The position numbers and the translations under genes were made by a program. Shown piece after piece: positions 9,860 to 21,360 of a DNA stretch of 64,000 bases. How positions within the stretch are numbered: the first letter of the stretch is position 1; the number at the start of each line of letters is the position of its first letter. Source of the stretch: Acarospora socialis (lineage: Eukaryota > Ascomycota > Lecanoromycetes > Acarosporales > Acarosporaceae); contig JAMYGW020000016.1 of assembly GCA_025617375.2 (NCBI GenBank), forward strand, positions 62,001 to 126,000, read 5' to 3'. Under the pieces are notes generated by a model, which was not told the DNA's origin, made no database searches, and saw only the letters and a list, made by a program, of their open reading frames with translations.

Positions 9860-11308
9860 TGAAAACAAACATAACAGCCTATTTGTAGAAGTGAACCTTC
9901 TGCTAGAAACCATCAAATTGCGGAAAAACCTTAAAGCAATTTCAACCAAACAGACATGGTAACATAGTTTGTGGCACAGGTAATGACTCGTGGTAAGGTA
10001 AAATCGAAATTGATAATATAATAGGTAATCTGCAGCCAAGCACCATAAAAGTGGTGTGCAGTTCATCGACTAAATGTTGGTCGGCTTTATTTTTAAATAA
10101 TAAGGCTTAAGATATAGTCAAGCCTCATTCGAAAGAATGCAATGGCAAAAAATAATTTTTTTAATTTATAATTTGCAATAAAATATTTACACGGCTTTAT
10201 TGTTTTAAATATTACAATATTTAATGCAATTACCAAGAATATTAGTAAGTAAATACCCGTACAAGCAGAAAAGTAAGGTATACTGTAGAAAGGTACTCGG
10301 GTCTTAGAAAGGTTTGCAGCCTAAATTTAAGATAGAATTGAAAGTAATATTCTTTAAAGCCGTTTAATATAAAACAAAAAAAATAAACCGCAACAATAAT
10401 GAAAAACTTTCTACACAATTCTGCTAGCTCAAATAGTAGCAGCATTATACCCTTAAAAAGTTATAATGATACAGAAAAATTAAAGCATGAAATATTGGCT
10501 GATAATAAAAATAAGGTATTTATCGTTGAGTTTATAAGTAAAAATACATATGTTGGTAGTGCTATAAATTTATCAAATAGATTAGGGAGATATTATCACC
10601 AAAGTGAATTAACCAAGAAAAATGCTAGACCAATAAATAAAGCTTTGCTTAAACACGGTCACAGTAATTTTACTTTAGAAATTCGATAGTATTGTGCAAA
10701 AGATATATTATTAGAAAACTTAGAGAAAACTTTTATATAGATATGTTTAGACCGGACTACAATATATTAAAATTTGCTTATTCTATGTTGGGTTTCAAAC
10801 ATAGTGCGGATAGTATCGCAAAATTTAAATCAAAAAACTAACACCTGAACAAAAACAAATATTATCATTAGCTAATAAAAACAAAATTGTTAGTCAAGAA
10901 ACAAGAGAAAAACTTTCAGCGGCAATTGCAGATTTTAGAAAAAATAATCCTTTATCCGCTGAAAAGTTAGCCAAATTAAAAGCCTTAGCAATTGAACGTA
11001 AAGGAGAAGCAGTTTCTATGTTAAATTCTCAAACTAATGAAGTAAAGGAATTTACAAACAAAACAGAAGCAGGAAAATTTTTAGGCGTTACAAGACAAGC
11101 TATACATAATGCTATAATAAGAAATAAACCTCTAAAAGAAATATATTTCTATAATTTCAAAAGAATAAATTAAAAAATTATTTTAGTTTCTATCTTTAAG
11201 TAGATAGAAACTAGGCTTAAAGCCTATTGTCTAAATGGATAGTTTACGTAAACTGTTTAGGGAGAAGGACCTAATAAGACCAAAAAGGTGGCTTATTTGG
11301 TAGATCTG
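9860..11308 (+). mobile_element. rnl intron 3 (group I), twin of intron 2
   Basis: Separates TACGATAAGGT from TGTATGTCTAAAGGG. The core at 9880-10135 resembles that of intron 2, and the 3' ends TGGTAGATCTG are the same. Two neighbouring sites only about 190 exon bases apart therefore hold sister introns, probably through local transposition or reverse splicing of one into the second site. Confidence 0.85.
10399..11172 (+). pseudogene. GIY-YIG endonuclease in rnl intron 3, frameshifted
   Basis: From ATG 10399 the first 96 codons hold NKVFIVEFISKNTYVGSAIN then LSNRLGRYYHQSEL and ALLKHGHSNFTLEI, a GIY-YIG domain in which GIY has become FIVEF. Other frames continue with DMFRPDYNILKFAYSMLGFK, KLTPEQKQILSLA and NKTEAGKFLGVTRQAIHNAI. 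A stop after EIR (10687) and a shift near 10840 break it. Confidence 0.85.
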
Positions 11309-11436
11309 TGTATGTCTAAAGGGAAACAGCCCAGAACAAGAGTTAATAAGGTTCCAAAATTATTGTTAAGTGAAATTGAGGAAGTTTTTATCATATACAA
11401 CCAGGAAATAGGCTTAGAAGCGGCCATTTTTTGAAG

Positions 11437-12870
11437 ACCTGCCGAGTGATTTGGGAAATCACTCATGTGGGATAAACTATCAAACTCCGGGGAAACCCTA
11501 AAGCTTCTGGTACCAAACTGTAGTCGAAAAACTATAAGTGGATGAACTAATCACTCATGTATGGTAACAAGTCAGAAGATGCACGAAAGTAAATGGGTAA
11601 TCGTGGATCTAAGTCAGACAGCAAACAACAAATTTGTTTTTTTCATGTCTGTAAAAGAGCAACGAGTAGACGGTAGTTGATACAAAAATAAAGATCTTAT
11701 TTTTGTATTTAAGGTGTACTCTAATGGGTTTCGAAAGAAATCATCAAGTCAGAATCCCTTTTTAGTAAACTATAAAAATCTAGGCTTTACATAAAGTGTT
11801 AATAACTCCTTTATCCTGAGAGGTAACAACCTCGCAGGACCTTCACCTGTTAGAAATCTATCTCCATTATCAATTCGTAGAGATATTAGAAATACTTCCT
11901 TTAGACCGCAAACTTCTCTATCTAAATGATGGGTAACAGGATTTACGGATGCGGAAGGTTGTTTTCGTATTTCAATACTTAAAAACGCGAATAAAGGTGG
12001 ACTAGCTATTCCTATCAAAGTTCGGCTTTATTTTCAGATAGGGTTACATCGAAAGGATAAAGCAATCTTAGAATTAATAAAAACCTCATTAGGGGTTGGA
12101 ACAATTTATAGGTCGCGTCCTCATTCTTCTGAGCTGCAAGTTTCTTCTATGAAAGATATGCTGGCGATTATAGAACATTTCGATAAGTATCCCTTAATAA
12201 AAAGTGAGCTGACTATAAACTCTTCAAAAGAGCATATCAGCTAATTTTAAATAAAGAGCATCTATCTATTATAGGTTTAAACCAATTGGTGTCACTTAAT
12301 AAAGGTCTACCTTATCAATTGAAGGTAGCCTTTCCTGACATTCTACCAGTTAATAGAGAAGATGTGGTTAATTTTGGAATCGTGAACCCCGATTGGATCG
12401 CGGGATTCACGAGCGGTAAAGGATCATTCTTTGTAAGGGTTTTTAAATCTTCTAATCACCGAAAAGGTTACAAAGTTCAATTAAGATTTCAAATAACAAT
12501 CTCGAGATAAAGCATTAATGGAAATTATTGTAAAATAATTAGGCTGTGGTTTTACATCTATACGTGGTGATATTGTAGACTTTCATGTCGTAAAGTTTAC
12601 TGACATAAATTAAAAGATAATTCCATTTTTTGCAAAATATCGGATAGTTGGAGTTAAAGAGTCTAATTATGAGCACTTTATAAAGCTAGCTTATCTTATT
12701 AATAATAGAGATAATTTAACTGTGGAAGGGTTAGAAAAGATTAAAAAGATCAAATCTAATATGAATGATTCTAGAGATAGTAATACTGAGGATTAATTAG
12801 GCCAAAATTCCATACAAATTAATCTAGGCTCTAAAGTCTATAGTTTTTTTTGTTTGCTATGATAAATCTG
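11437..12870 (+). mobile_element. rnl intron 4 (group I)
   Basis: Lies between GCGGCCATTTTTTGAAG and GCGTAACAGAGCACTGG. Core signature AAACTATCAAACTCCGGGGAA, CTAAAGCTTCTGGTACCAAA and AAGTCAGAAGATGCACGAAAG near 11475-11590, closely like intron 5. Carries a two-domain LAGLIDADG gene. The 5' boundary is accurate to a few bases only. Confidence 0.82.
11780..12796 (+). pseudogene. LAGLIDADG endonuclease in rnl intron 4, lightly broken
   Basis: Reading UGA as Trp the frame gives SLSKWWVTGFTDAEGCFRIS, then IGLHRKDKAILELIKTSLG and, after a shift near 12215, NPDWIAGFTSGKGSFFVRV for the second domain. Both LAGLIDADG helices are present; the second has GFTSGKGS instead of the usual GFTSGDGS, losing an acidic residue. 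Further stops follow at 12535 and 12612. The C-terminal part NNRDNLTVEGLEKIKKIKSN is family-typical. Decay looks recent. Confidence 0.88.
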
Positions 12871-14065
12871 ATCGCTATGCGTAACAGAGCACTGGGTCAA
12901 TAAATTAATAATATTTTATTAATTTAAATCGTTAATGGCGCCGATAATTTAACGGATCTAAACAATATACCGAAACCTTGTCCATATTTAGTAATAAAGA
13001 TATAATAGAGAATCTATACGAAAAGTAACTACCAAAAGGAAAGTAAATATAGATACACTTTTAATAGAATTTTTATCCTATAGATTAATTATATTATACA
13101 TAAAACTTTTGTCATGTTTACAAATAATGATAAACTTAAACAAGTAATAATGTTTTAAGAAAAAGAAAAGAAAAATGTTATTAAACATTCCCTTTCCCAG
13201 CAACTTTTTCCACATACACTTAACCTGCTACTTTCCAAGTATATAAACTCCGATCTAGTTAACTAATCTTTATAAATATTAATTACTTGAGACAAAGCTA
13301 ACACGGAACATGCTTGATGTGTAGTACAATAACTTTTTTTCTAATTAAATTTAAATTCTCTATTATATCTATTATAGATATGGGGTAGCGGAACGTTGGG
13401 CAAATCTTAGATTTAATCTTTTTAAGATTAAAAATTAGATATCCCAAGTGAGAATGCTGACATGAGTAACGAAAAAGGGTACATCCCTCGCCTTAAGCTT
13501 ATGGTATTCGTCCTAGATAATAGTAGGATTATTATACGGTCTCTAAGTTTACAGCCCCAAGGGGTTAAACGATGAAAAATTAATTGGTATATTGAAATAA
13601 CCTGTTATAGTTATAAAACAAGAGGTTATAATTAAAGTGATAAGGTTCTGGAAAATCAATATAATGCTTTTGTATGCATGTGTAATGTATTTTATAAACA
13701 CACCACACATACAGAAGTAGTAGGCTTGACTGTGTTAAGGCCGCCTAACCGTACCTAGATACCACCAAAGGTAAGCAAGTAGAGTATACGAAGGCGTTTG
13801 AGTGAACAATCATTAAGGAACTCGGCAAATTAGCTTGCGTAACTTCGGGATAAGCAGAGCCATTCCTCCTGGTTAATATCAGGTAAAGAATAGGAGGCAT
13901 AGAATAGTGTTGTACGACTGTTTAATTAAAACAAAGCACTTTGCATAAGATGATAAATCAAAGTATTGAGTGTGATGTCTGCCCAATGTCGGCTGGTTAA
14001 CGGATTTGCTTAGCTGACTAATATAAGTTAGGCTTTGAAGGATACCCCGATCAATGGCGGCCTTA

Positions 14066-15395
14066 CCTGCTTTGAGATGTGGGAAATCTCATATGTGGGA
14101 AAAACTATCAAATTCCGGGGAAATCCTAAAGCTTCTGATACAAAGCAATATTCGAAAGAATATTTGTGGATGAATTAATCACTCATGTACGGTAATAAGT
14201 CAGAAGATGAGTGAAAACGAAATGGACAATCGCGGATCTAAATCAGTATCAGGTTTATACAACCCCACAAGCCACAAATCTGGTACTGTAAAAGAGCAAC
14301 GAGTAGACGGTAGTTTATGCATCTTAAGAATAAATAAAATGCATATAAGGTATACTCTAATGGGTTTCGAAAGAAATTATCAAATAAAAATCCCTTCTAA
14401 TCAAAGAAATGCATATTCAACTAAAAATAGTTTTCTTGATTTGGGTTATAGTTTTAATTATACGATGAATAAGTTGAATCCTTTATAACCGGATTTTCCG
14501 ACGCGGAGTAAAGTTTTATCGTTTTAGTTCAAGCACGTTCTGACAGTAAAACTAAATGAAGAATAAAAGCTAATTTTGCTATTGGCTTACATAAAAAGAC
14601 AAGGCAGTTTTAGAATTTATTAAATTTTCATTTGGAGTTTGTCGTTTATATACTTCAGGAAATAAAGTTTTTATAGAGTAGAAAAATTTAATGAACTACA
14701 AGTTATAATAGATCATTTTGATAAATATCCACTAGTAACTGCTAAAAAAATTTATTATGCTTTATTCAAATAATGTTTTAATCTTATAAAACTTAATAAA
14801 CATTTAACAGAATAAGGGCTACTAAAAATAATTAATATTAAATCTTCCCTTAATAAAGGTCTATCTGGAAAATTAAAAGAACAATTTGAAGTTATTGCAA
14901 ACAAAAGATTGGAATTTAAATTTGATGGAATAGCTGATCCTTATTGAGTGGCAGGATTTACAAGTGGAGATGGGAGTTTTAATCTAAACACAACTCTTGT
15001 ACGTCTGGGTAAAGTACAATTAAGATATGCAGTTAATTTACACATACGGGAAAAAGATGTAATTTTAGGTTTGGCTAATTATATAAAAACCTTAAAGATA
15101 AACATCTTAATGAAGAAAGTGTAAAATATGTTAACTTTACAAAAACATCCGTAGCTATTCAAATTGTAAATTTGTCTGACATAGTAAATGTTATAATACC
15201 TTTTTTTGATAAATATGAGTTACAAGGTCAGAAAAAATTAGATTTTTATGACTTTAAAAAAGTAGCTTATATGATGAAAAGAACATTTAAATGAGTAAGG
15301 TTATAATAGAATACTACAAATTAAACAAGGAATTAACTTGAAAAGAAATTAGAGATTGATGAAATATGTAGTTGTTTGTATGATAAATTTTATCT
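14066..15395 (+). mobile_element. rnl intron 5 (group I) in the peptidyl transferase region
   Basis: Interrupts CAATGGCGGCCTTA / CTATGATAAGGGTCCTAAGG, matching E. coli 23S position about 1923. Core: AAACTATCAAATTCCGGGGAA, CTAAAGCTTCTGATACAAAG, AAGTCAGAAGATGAG (14100-14215). A relative of intron 4. The ORF is decayed. Confidence 0.85.
14350..15310 (+). pseudogene. LAGLIDADG endonuclease in rnl intron 5, decayed
   Basis: Recognisable pieces in several frames: IGLHKKDKAVLEFIKFSFGV-like sequence near 14590, [12 protein letters not shown] near 14720, SLNKGLSGKLKEQFEVIANK near 14855, then DPYWVAGFTSGDGSFNLN (14936-14990) with an intact second motif, and VNVIIPFFDKYELQGQKKLD. The first motif is destroyed. 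More decayed than its sister in intron 4. Confidence 0.85.
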
Positions 15396-15454
15396 GCTAT
15401 GATAAGGGTCCTAAGGTAGCGGAATACCCTGGCCGTTAAATGCGGTCTTGCATG

Positions 15455-17640
15455 AATTAAAACCACTATTCCTAAATTAACCTTGGCATTATGACGAATT
15501 TAATAGCAGCTTAAAAGAATGTGCCCTGTTTATTAGCCGGTACACGTGCGACTTCATACTTATAGATGTATGAGTTGTGGTTATCATCTTAAAAAAGGGA
15601 ACTATCATAAAAGCTACTTAGAAATCCTATTTTGAAACAGATAGGAGGGGAAACTTGGTGCTAAAACATGACGCATTTGAACTAAGTAGAAAATAACTTT
15701 GAACCTAAATCCCCTAGGGATTTGTATTTTTTAAGTAAGACGCACACGAGCGAATTAAGAGGTAACCCCTATTAAGTTTATTATTATTCTCCTCTTAGTA
15801 TTATAACCCCGTGGAAGCAGAGGAGGGGAAATGTTGGCAAAAATATATAAAATAAAACAAACTCATGAAAAACAAAAATTTGATAACCAAAAAAAATAGA
15901 CCTTTATCGAGTTTACCCTCGATACTAGGCAGACAAGGTCCTATGACTAATGCATATCGACTAGATATCCAATATGTTAATGAAGGTAGACCTATAACAG
16001 CTGTTGAAGTTAATAAAGTTTTAGCTTTTTCTGGTGTTAGAATTAGTCAGGATATGTTAGATAAAATACTTAGTATACCTAGATTGGATTTCTTCAACTT
16101 AGACTAAACTACAATAAAAACAGAAAAATTCTTACAAACAATAGGTACAGTAAGAGCTAGGGTTCAAGTTCCTGGTGTATATATATGAACTCATTTAGTT
16201 ACAGGTGATATGTATGTAGGATCATCTTCTAAACTAGCTCGTAGATTAATAGGATATTTTAACAATAACCATAATGATACTGGTAAGTTAATTAATTAAA
16301 AAATAAGGTCTAGGTGTTTTTAAATTACAAGTAATACCTTTAATAGAGTCTTATACTGTGAATCAAGAACTTTGTTTAGAACAATACTTGTTGTTACAAC
16401 CTAAGTTTAATCTTAACACACTTAGAGTAGTTAATGATTATTCGGGTGCAAGAGCCATGCCTTTATACATGTATACTAAGTATTTGTCAGAATTAATTTA
16501 CTCTTCAAACATTCAACAGGACTTTATATTTAAATTGAAAATACATTATAGTTTATTTAGTAATAGCTTAAAAACAGGTGCAGTTTATCTAGGTAAATAT
16601 GTCTTCACAGATAAACCTGTTGTTGGAGCTAAAGAAAGCAATATGTCAGAAACAGATATAAATTTTATGTTGGACAAAGATAGATCGGAGTTGCAAAAAA
16701 CTAGAGGTAGAAAAGTAATTATAAAAGCTCTTCAAGGAAAAAAGGATACTGTGCTATTTGATAGCATAAGTAGTTGTATAACTTTTCTTAACAATATATC
16801 ACCTTCTAACAAATCAACTTTATGTAGACACATTGAATCTGGAAAACCTTATAATGGTTACCTGTGCCAATTATATACTACAAATAGTGATGTTGCTAGT
16901 TCTATGGTTGACAAAAGTATACAAGTCCAAGTAACCCATGTTCCGTCTGATGCAAAAGCTATATACCATTCTTTCAGAAAGGCAGCTTTATCTTTTGCAC
17001 CTGATTATATTACTACCGGGCCTAGTCTTAAAGTTTTTGCTGAAAAGGGTAAACTTTTTAAGGGAGACTATAAAATAACTATCCTAAGGGATAAAAAGTA
17101 ATTACCCTTTGTTTAGCTTTATAATCTATATTTTATTATCTATTATGGGGATACGTTTCTTTTAGTAATAAGTAAACAAAAATTATGCCAATTTATATTT
17201 ACTAGACTTTGCCTTTTCTGCAAAACTGGAAAAATAGGAATAGAAAAATCGAGTCTGGGAAACTCGATTATTGTGCGATAAAGAGGCAAACTACGGGAAC
17301 ACCCTAAAGCTCTTTTAACCAAGGTTACAATGGAAACGTTATAACTGGCCCGAGTAATTACCGGGGTATGGTAATATCAAAAGAGATAAACGAAAGTGAA
17401 ATGGGTTACCGCGTATCTAAATCAGACTAGCTTGGCTAGTCTGTAAAAGAGCAACGAGCGGATGCTTCTTCATATATTATAGTAAGCTAAGCTACTAAAA
17501 ATTTTCAAGTAATAATATATGTAAGGTGCGCTCTAGTCGCCACGAAAGTGGTTCTTAAACCAAATAAAAGTAATTTAAGATTAAAGATATCACAATATCC
17601 TAGCCTAAAGAGAATATCAAAGGTAAAAATTGTGAAACGG
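15455..17640 (+). mobile_element. rnl intron 6 (group I)
   Basis: Separates GCGGTCTTGCATGAA from GATGTAACGATACAACAGCTG; boundaries are ambiguous by about three bases because AAT is repeated at both. Its core is in the 3' part: AAACTACGGGAACACCCTAA, AGCTCTTTTAACCAAGG and AATATCAAAAGAGATAAACG (17290-17400). It carries a long GIY-YIG ORF. Confidence 0.8.
15865..17101 (+). pseudogene. GIY-YIG endonuclease in rnl intron 6, two breaks
   Basis: ATG 15865 opens an 80-codon stretch stopped by TAA at 16105; the same frame then gives VPGVYIWTHLVTGDMYVGSS with SKLARRLIGYF, an intact GIY-YIG core. A second break lies near 16300, after which 247 codons run open (16358-17101) with LCLEQYLLLQPKFNLNTLRV, the glutamate that completes the active site, and a long C-terminal domain. 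The catalytic module looks recently intact. Confidence 0.88.
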
Positions 17641-19144
17641 AATGATGTAACGATACAACAGCTGTCTCAATGATTGGCTCAGTGAAATTGGAATAACTGT
17701 GCAGATACAGTTTACCTCTAGTTAGACGAGAAGACCCTATGCAGCTTTACTGTTACTAGTAATTGGATATGATCAAACAAGTTCTAGTGTATAAGGTAGT
17801 TGATGAGATACAATTGAAACACCTTTACTTAGTTTATCATATTGGTAAATAATACCGGGCGAGTAATAAAATTACCCTAGTACGAGGACGAGGTCGAGGT
17901 GCAGCCTCTTGTCCAGCCTGGGTGTACAAAACTGAAGTAAATAGTTTATTATTATTTGTTTTCTTTAATATTTATTGTAAGCGCATGTAAGGCTCTAAGT
18001 TGACGGGGGTAATGCTGCCGCGCTTGCCTGCTTAAGATGCTTTTATTCTTGCATGTTGAGAAAGTCAGGTATTAAATCTACATTAATTATCTCAAAAAAG
18101 GCTTTGACGCAAGTCGGGGAAACAGTTGCTAGTGGACGGTTTATGCGGGGCACAGATCCCATAAAAAGTACCTGGGTATATCCAAAGTTAATTTTGTAAA
18201 ATTGCAAGTTGCAACTAAACATTGGAAAACTTTTAAAAAAGTTATCTTTTCCACATGTTTTTATTTTTAGTTTGTTATTAGTAATCTTTATATTACTAAT
18301 TCAGTTATTTTTCTATTAAGTTAGAAAGATTAAATTTATTCTAAGTAAGATTTTAACTATATGGAAAATAGTTGTAAATAAAACATTCATTATAACGAAT
18401 GTTTTTAGTTATTTTATTAAACTAGCCCTTATCCTTGCCCGCACGGGACTAGGAAATATTTCTCGGTACAAGTTAACCGAGAAACCTATGAAGCTATAAT
18501 TTATACCTTAACTTGGGGGATTAGCTAGTAAGTTAATAAAATGATCTTTATTTTTACTTTTAAAGTTTAATGGCTTAATCTTGCTTTACTGTTTGACCTA
18601 CACGTCTTACAGTCGCGTAAGCGGGGCATATGATCACAAGATGCAGAAAGGAAAGGTCTTGGATTTTTGAAAAAGTTACGCTAGGGATTAAAATAAGGTT
18701 AGTCCTCCAATGTTGTGAAATATTGGTAATAAACTGGGTGAAGTTCAAAAAAGACTTTAGAGTTAATTTGAAGCGAAGCTTATTTAAGTACTATAGTTTA
18801 ATAACTATATTAAATAAGAACGTTCAACGACTAGAAGGTGAGTAGTACTAACAATAATCCTTCCACGAGTGCCCAGCGTCTTTCCTATTAGTTATGCTCT
18901 TAATTAAAAGCATAACTTAGATTTGATGGTTGTAAATTGTCAATTGTATATTCATTTACCATTCTCATAATTTTAATATTGAATTAAATTATATTTACAC
19001 AGAACACAGAAATTTACTATAATAAATGAAAATATAATATGAATAAAAATCAATTGAAAGCTCTTTTTTTTTAGTGCAAACAGAAACAGAAACAGAAAAA
19101 GAAAAAGAAACCGCAAAAAATTAAAAGTCTAAAAATCTTTAGTT

Positions 19145-19770
19145 AAATTATCTCAAACACAGTGAGAAGCAGCTATAGGATTAATGTTAGGTTATGCTAG
19201 TATACAGACTCAAAATAAAGGTAAAACATATAGAATTAAATTTGAGTAAGCAGAGAATAGTAAAGTTTACTTAGATAATTTTTATAGTTTATTAGTTGAA
19301 TGGGTTTTATCGGAGCCTCATAAAAACACTAGAATTAGTACTAAAGGTAACAAAGTTCTAAATTGAGGATTTCAAACTATAAAAGCATGAAGCTTTTAAT
19401 AGTCTAGCTTTTTTGTTTATAAATAAAAACAAGACTATTTTCAATTACTTAATTAAAAATCATTTAAGTCCTAGTCCCCTGTTGCCCCTTGCCCTGCTGC
19501 GGGACAAGCCGGTGAGGGCTAGAGGATTAGCTTGTTGGTTTATGGATGACCGAGGTAAACTAGATTATAATAAAAACTATAAAACTGTTTTATTAAATAC
19601 TTAGAGTTTTGAAGCTAAACAAGTTGAAGCTATGGCACAAAAATTAAGTTATATAATCTTTATTGTGAAGTTCGTTCCAATAAAGGAAAGAAAATTATAG
19701 TTATAAAATTTAATAGTTATTTAACAAAAACAAATTTATTCTTCATTTTTCGTTATATTTTACCTTAAAT
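19145..19770 (+). pseudogene. Omega-type LAGLIDADG endonuclease, decayed
   Basis: Frames contain QWEAAIGLMLGYASIQTQNK, YLDNFYSLLVEWVLSEPHK, NWGFQTIKAWSF and LACWFMDDRGKLDYNKN, the two helices of an I-SceI-like enzyme (LMLGDAS and WFMDDGGKL in the family). The catalytic aspartate of the first helix has become Tyr. Several stops and shifts; a 48-base GC-rich insert sits in the middle. Confidence 0.85.
19469..19520. mobile_element. GC cluster inserted in the omega endonuclease gene
   Basis: About 50 bases of very GC-rich sequence (TCCCCTGTTGCCCCTTGCCC to GACAAGCCGGTGAGGGCTAG) stand in an otherwise 25-30% GC intron. It separates two codon stretches that are adjacent in relatives (HLSP and RGLACWFMDD), and its length is a multiple of three, so the frame is kept. 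CTAG flanks both ends, fitting a short target duplication. Similar to the GC clusters of yeast and other fungal mtDNA. Confidence 0.7.
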
Positions 19771-20160
19771 GAGATATAAATTACCTTAATAAAATCCTAT
19801 ACACTAAAGAATATTGGTTAAGACGATGACATAGTCTGAGCCATCTTGAGAAAGATGGAAGTAAGAGATAAAGAGCTTTTACGATAACAAAACTGAACAG
19901 GCTAATTGCGCCAGAGAGTACAAATTGAGTGCGCAGTTTGGCACCTCGATGTCGGCTTAGCTCATCCACATGAATGCAGGAGTCATGAAGGGTTCGACTG
20001 TTCGTCGATTAAAGAGCTACACGAGCTGGGTTAAATACGTCGTGAGACAGTATGGTTTCTATCTTCTAGAGGAAATTAGAGTAAAATAAGGATAGCCCCT
20101 TCGTACGAAAGGAGTTGGGTATATTAACCCCTGGTTTACCTGTTGTTTATGTGCCCAATA

Positions 20161-20646
20161 TTAACTAAAATTGTATAACCTAAAAAAAATCTAAACTCTA
20201 AAAAAAAACAATTCATTAGTACATTTACATTTTAGAAAAAGAAAATAGAAGACAATAAACTAAATAGATGAGGAATTTTTTCTTTTATGGGATGTTACTT
20301 TTTTCACCTAAGTAAATTTATAGCATAGGCATGGCAGGAAGGCTATGTTAATTAAAGATAAGTGCTGAATGCATATAGGCACGAAACTTACCTTAAGATA
20401 CTCTTAAATATACGTGGTTTAACACTACGATATTTTTTATCGAAAATATATTTTCGATAAAAATTAATAGGCTTTAGCTAAAAGAATTTTGATCTTTTTA
20501 GGTATAAAGTACTAATTTTATTATAAACTAATTAATACACATATCGCAATACTATTTAATCTTGCAATTAAATAAAAATATTTTTTGTTTGTTTATTTAT
20601 TAGTTTGTATAGTTTAAACTATACAAATAAACTTTAAAAAATAAAT
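20161..20646. other. rnl 3' flank, noncoding
   Basis: No gene visible. It holds a hairpin-like TTTTTATCGAAAATATATTT/TCGATAAAAATT around 20431-20465, a possible RNA 3'-end or processing structure. Confidence 0.5.
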
Positions 20647-20717
20647 GCCCGGTTAGCATAAAAGTAATGCAACCGTTTTGTAATCGGTAGAAGTAAGTGC
20701 GATACTTGCACTGGGCT
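20647..20717 (+). tRNA. trnT: tRNA-Thr(UGU)
   Basis: Acceptor GCCCGGT pairs with ACTGGGC (one G-U); anticodon loop TTTGTAA gives TGT. First of the tRNA cluster after rnl. Confidence 0.88.
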
Positions 20718-20962
20718 CATAGCATTGACTAGAAGAAACATAATTGCAAAAGCAATATAAAATTAGAATTAGACACAAATATTTAAAAACGTGAGGTAAT
20801 ATTAACATAATTTCAAAAAAGAAATAAAGATTAAAGATTAAATTTACTAACTTAAATATATTAAGTTAAGTGAATAAACAGTGCACACCCCTTTTTGCTA
20901 AAGTTTAGAAAAAAAATTAATTTTTACTTATATCACAAAATAAAATATATATATAATAAACA

Positions 20963-21033
20963 TGCGGATTGATGTAATAGTAACATAATTGGCTCATGCC
21001 CAGGATATAGGGGTGCAAATCCTCTGTCCGCAT
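20963..21033 (+). tRNA. trnM: tRNA-Met(CAU), initiator-like, copy 1
   Basis: Acceptor TGCGGAT/GTCCGCA; loop CTCATGC gives CAT. The GATGTAATAGTAACATAA D-arm resembles fungal initiator tRNA. A second, more damaged copy is at 22314-22384 in a duplicated block. Confidence 0.88.
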
Positions 21034-21046
21034 TTTAAAATTTATT

Positions 21047-21119
21047 AAGGCTATAGCTTAATTGGCAAAGCAAGCTGCTCATGATAGCTCAGATGAGTGT
21101 TCGATTCATTCTGGCCTTA
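21047..21119 (+). tRNA. trnM: tRNA-Met(CAU), second type
   Basis: Acceptor AAGGCTA/TGGCCTT; anticodon stem AGCTG/TAGCT with loop CTCATGA. Either elongator Met or an Ile tRNA with a modified C34. Only 13 bases follow the preceding tRNA. Confidence 0.82.
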
Positions 21120-21120
21120 T

Positions 21121-21152
21121 TATCATCCATTCATAAATGAATGGATGATAAA
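21121..21152. repeat. CATCCATTCA hairpin, copy 2
   Basis: ATCATCCATTCAT and ATGAATGGATGAT form a nearly perfect 13-bp stem with a tiny loop, just 3' of a tRNA. Same element as in the rnl leader (6556-6582). Confidence 0.75.
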
Positions 21153-21190
21153 ATGGAGACCTATTACATAAATATAAAAAAAATATCTTA

Positions 21191-21273
21191 ATCCGAGTGC
21201 TGGAATTGGTAGACAGTGTGATCTTAAGCTTCACTGATGTAATATCGTAAACGTTCAAGTCGTTTCTCGGATA
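21191..21273 (+). tRNA. trnL: tRNA-Leu(UAA)
   Basis: Acceptor ATCCGAG/CTCGGAT; stem GTGAT/TTCAC around CTTAAGC (anticodon TAA); long variable arm. Its 3' third is duplicated at 26478-26515. Confidence 0.92.
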
Positions 21274-21360
21274 ACGATTATAACCTATTATTTTTATAAT
21301 ATTATAATATATTGTGTAACTTTATTAAAATCTTAAAACAAACAATACTATTATAAAAAC

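Larger units (their letters stand above)
18689..19895 (+). mobile_element. rnl intron 7, omega-position group I intron
   Basis: Inserted at CGCTAGGGAT / AACAGGCTAATTGCG, the classical omega site of yeast (E. coli 2449). Ends in G. P7-like AACGTTCAACGACTAGAAGG (18811) and GACGATGACATAGTCTGAG (19820) are visible. It carries a decayed omega-type endonuclease gene and a GC-rich insertion. Confidence 0.9.
6595..20160 (+). rRNA. rnl: Large subunit ribosomal RNA with seven group I introns
   Basis: Mitochondrial 23S-like rRNA. Conserved landmarks appear in order: ACCGTGAGGGGAA (6952), TAATGGGT (7025), GATAGCTGGT (8435), AAAGGGAAACAGCCCAGAACAA (11317), GTAACAGAGCACTGG (12881), GTCCTAAGGTAGCGGAAT (15407), TTAGACGAGAAGACCCTATG (17722), CGCTAGGGAT (18679), AACAGGCTAATTGCGCCAGAG (19896) and CCTTCGTACGAAAGGAG (20098). 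Exons are about 6595-7032, 8245-8444, 9667-9859, 11309-11436, 12871-14065, 15396-15455, 17641-18688 and 19896-20160; the ends and the boundaries of the fourth to sixth introns are approximate. The variable region at 12960-13370 looks expanded. All exons are collinear and lack evident deletions, so this is probably the working gene. A leader copy lies at 61843-61935. Confidence 0.95.

Noticed and set aside
11770-12018. Minus-strand open frame in rnl intron 4
   Set aside because: The plus strand at the same place encodes a clear LAGLIDADG domain (WWVTGFTDAEGCF); the minus frame is its shadow.
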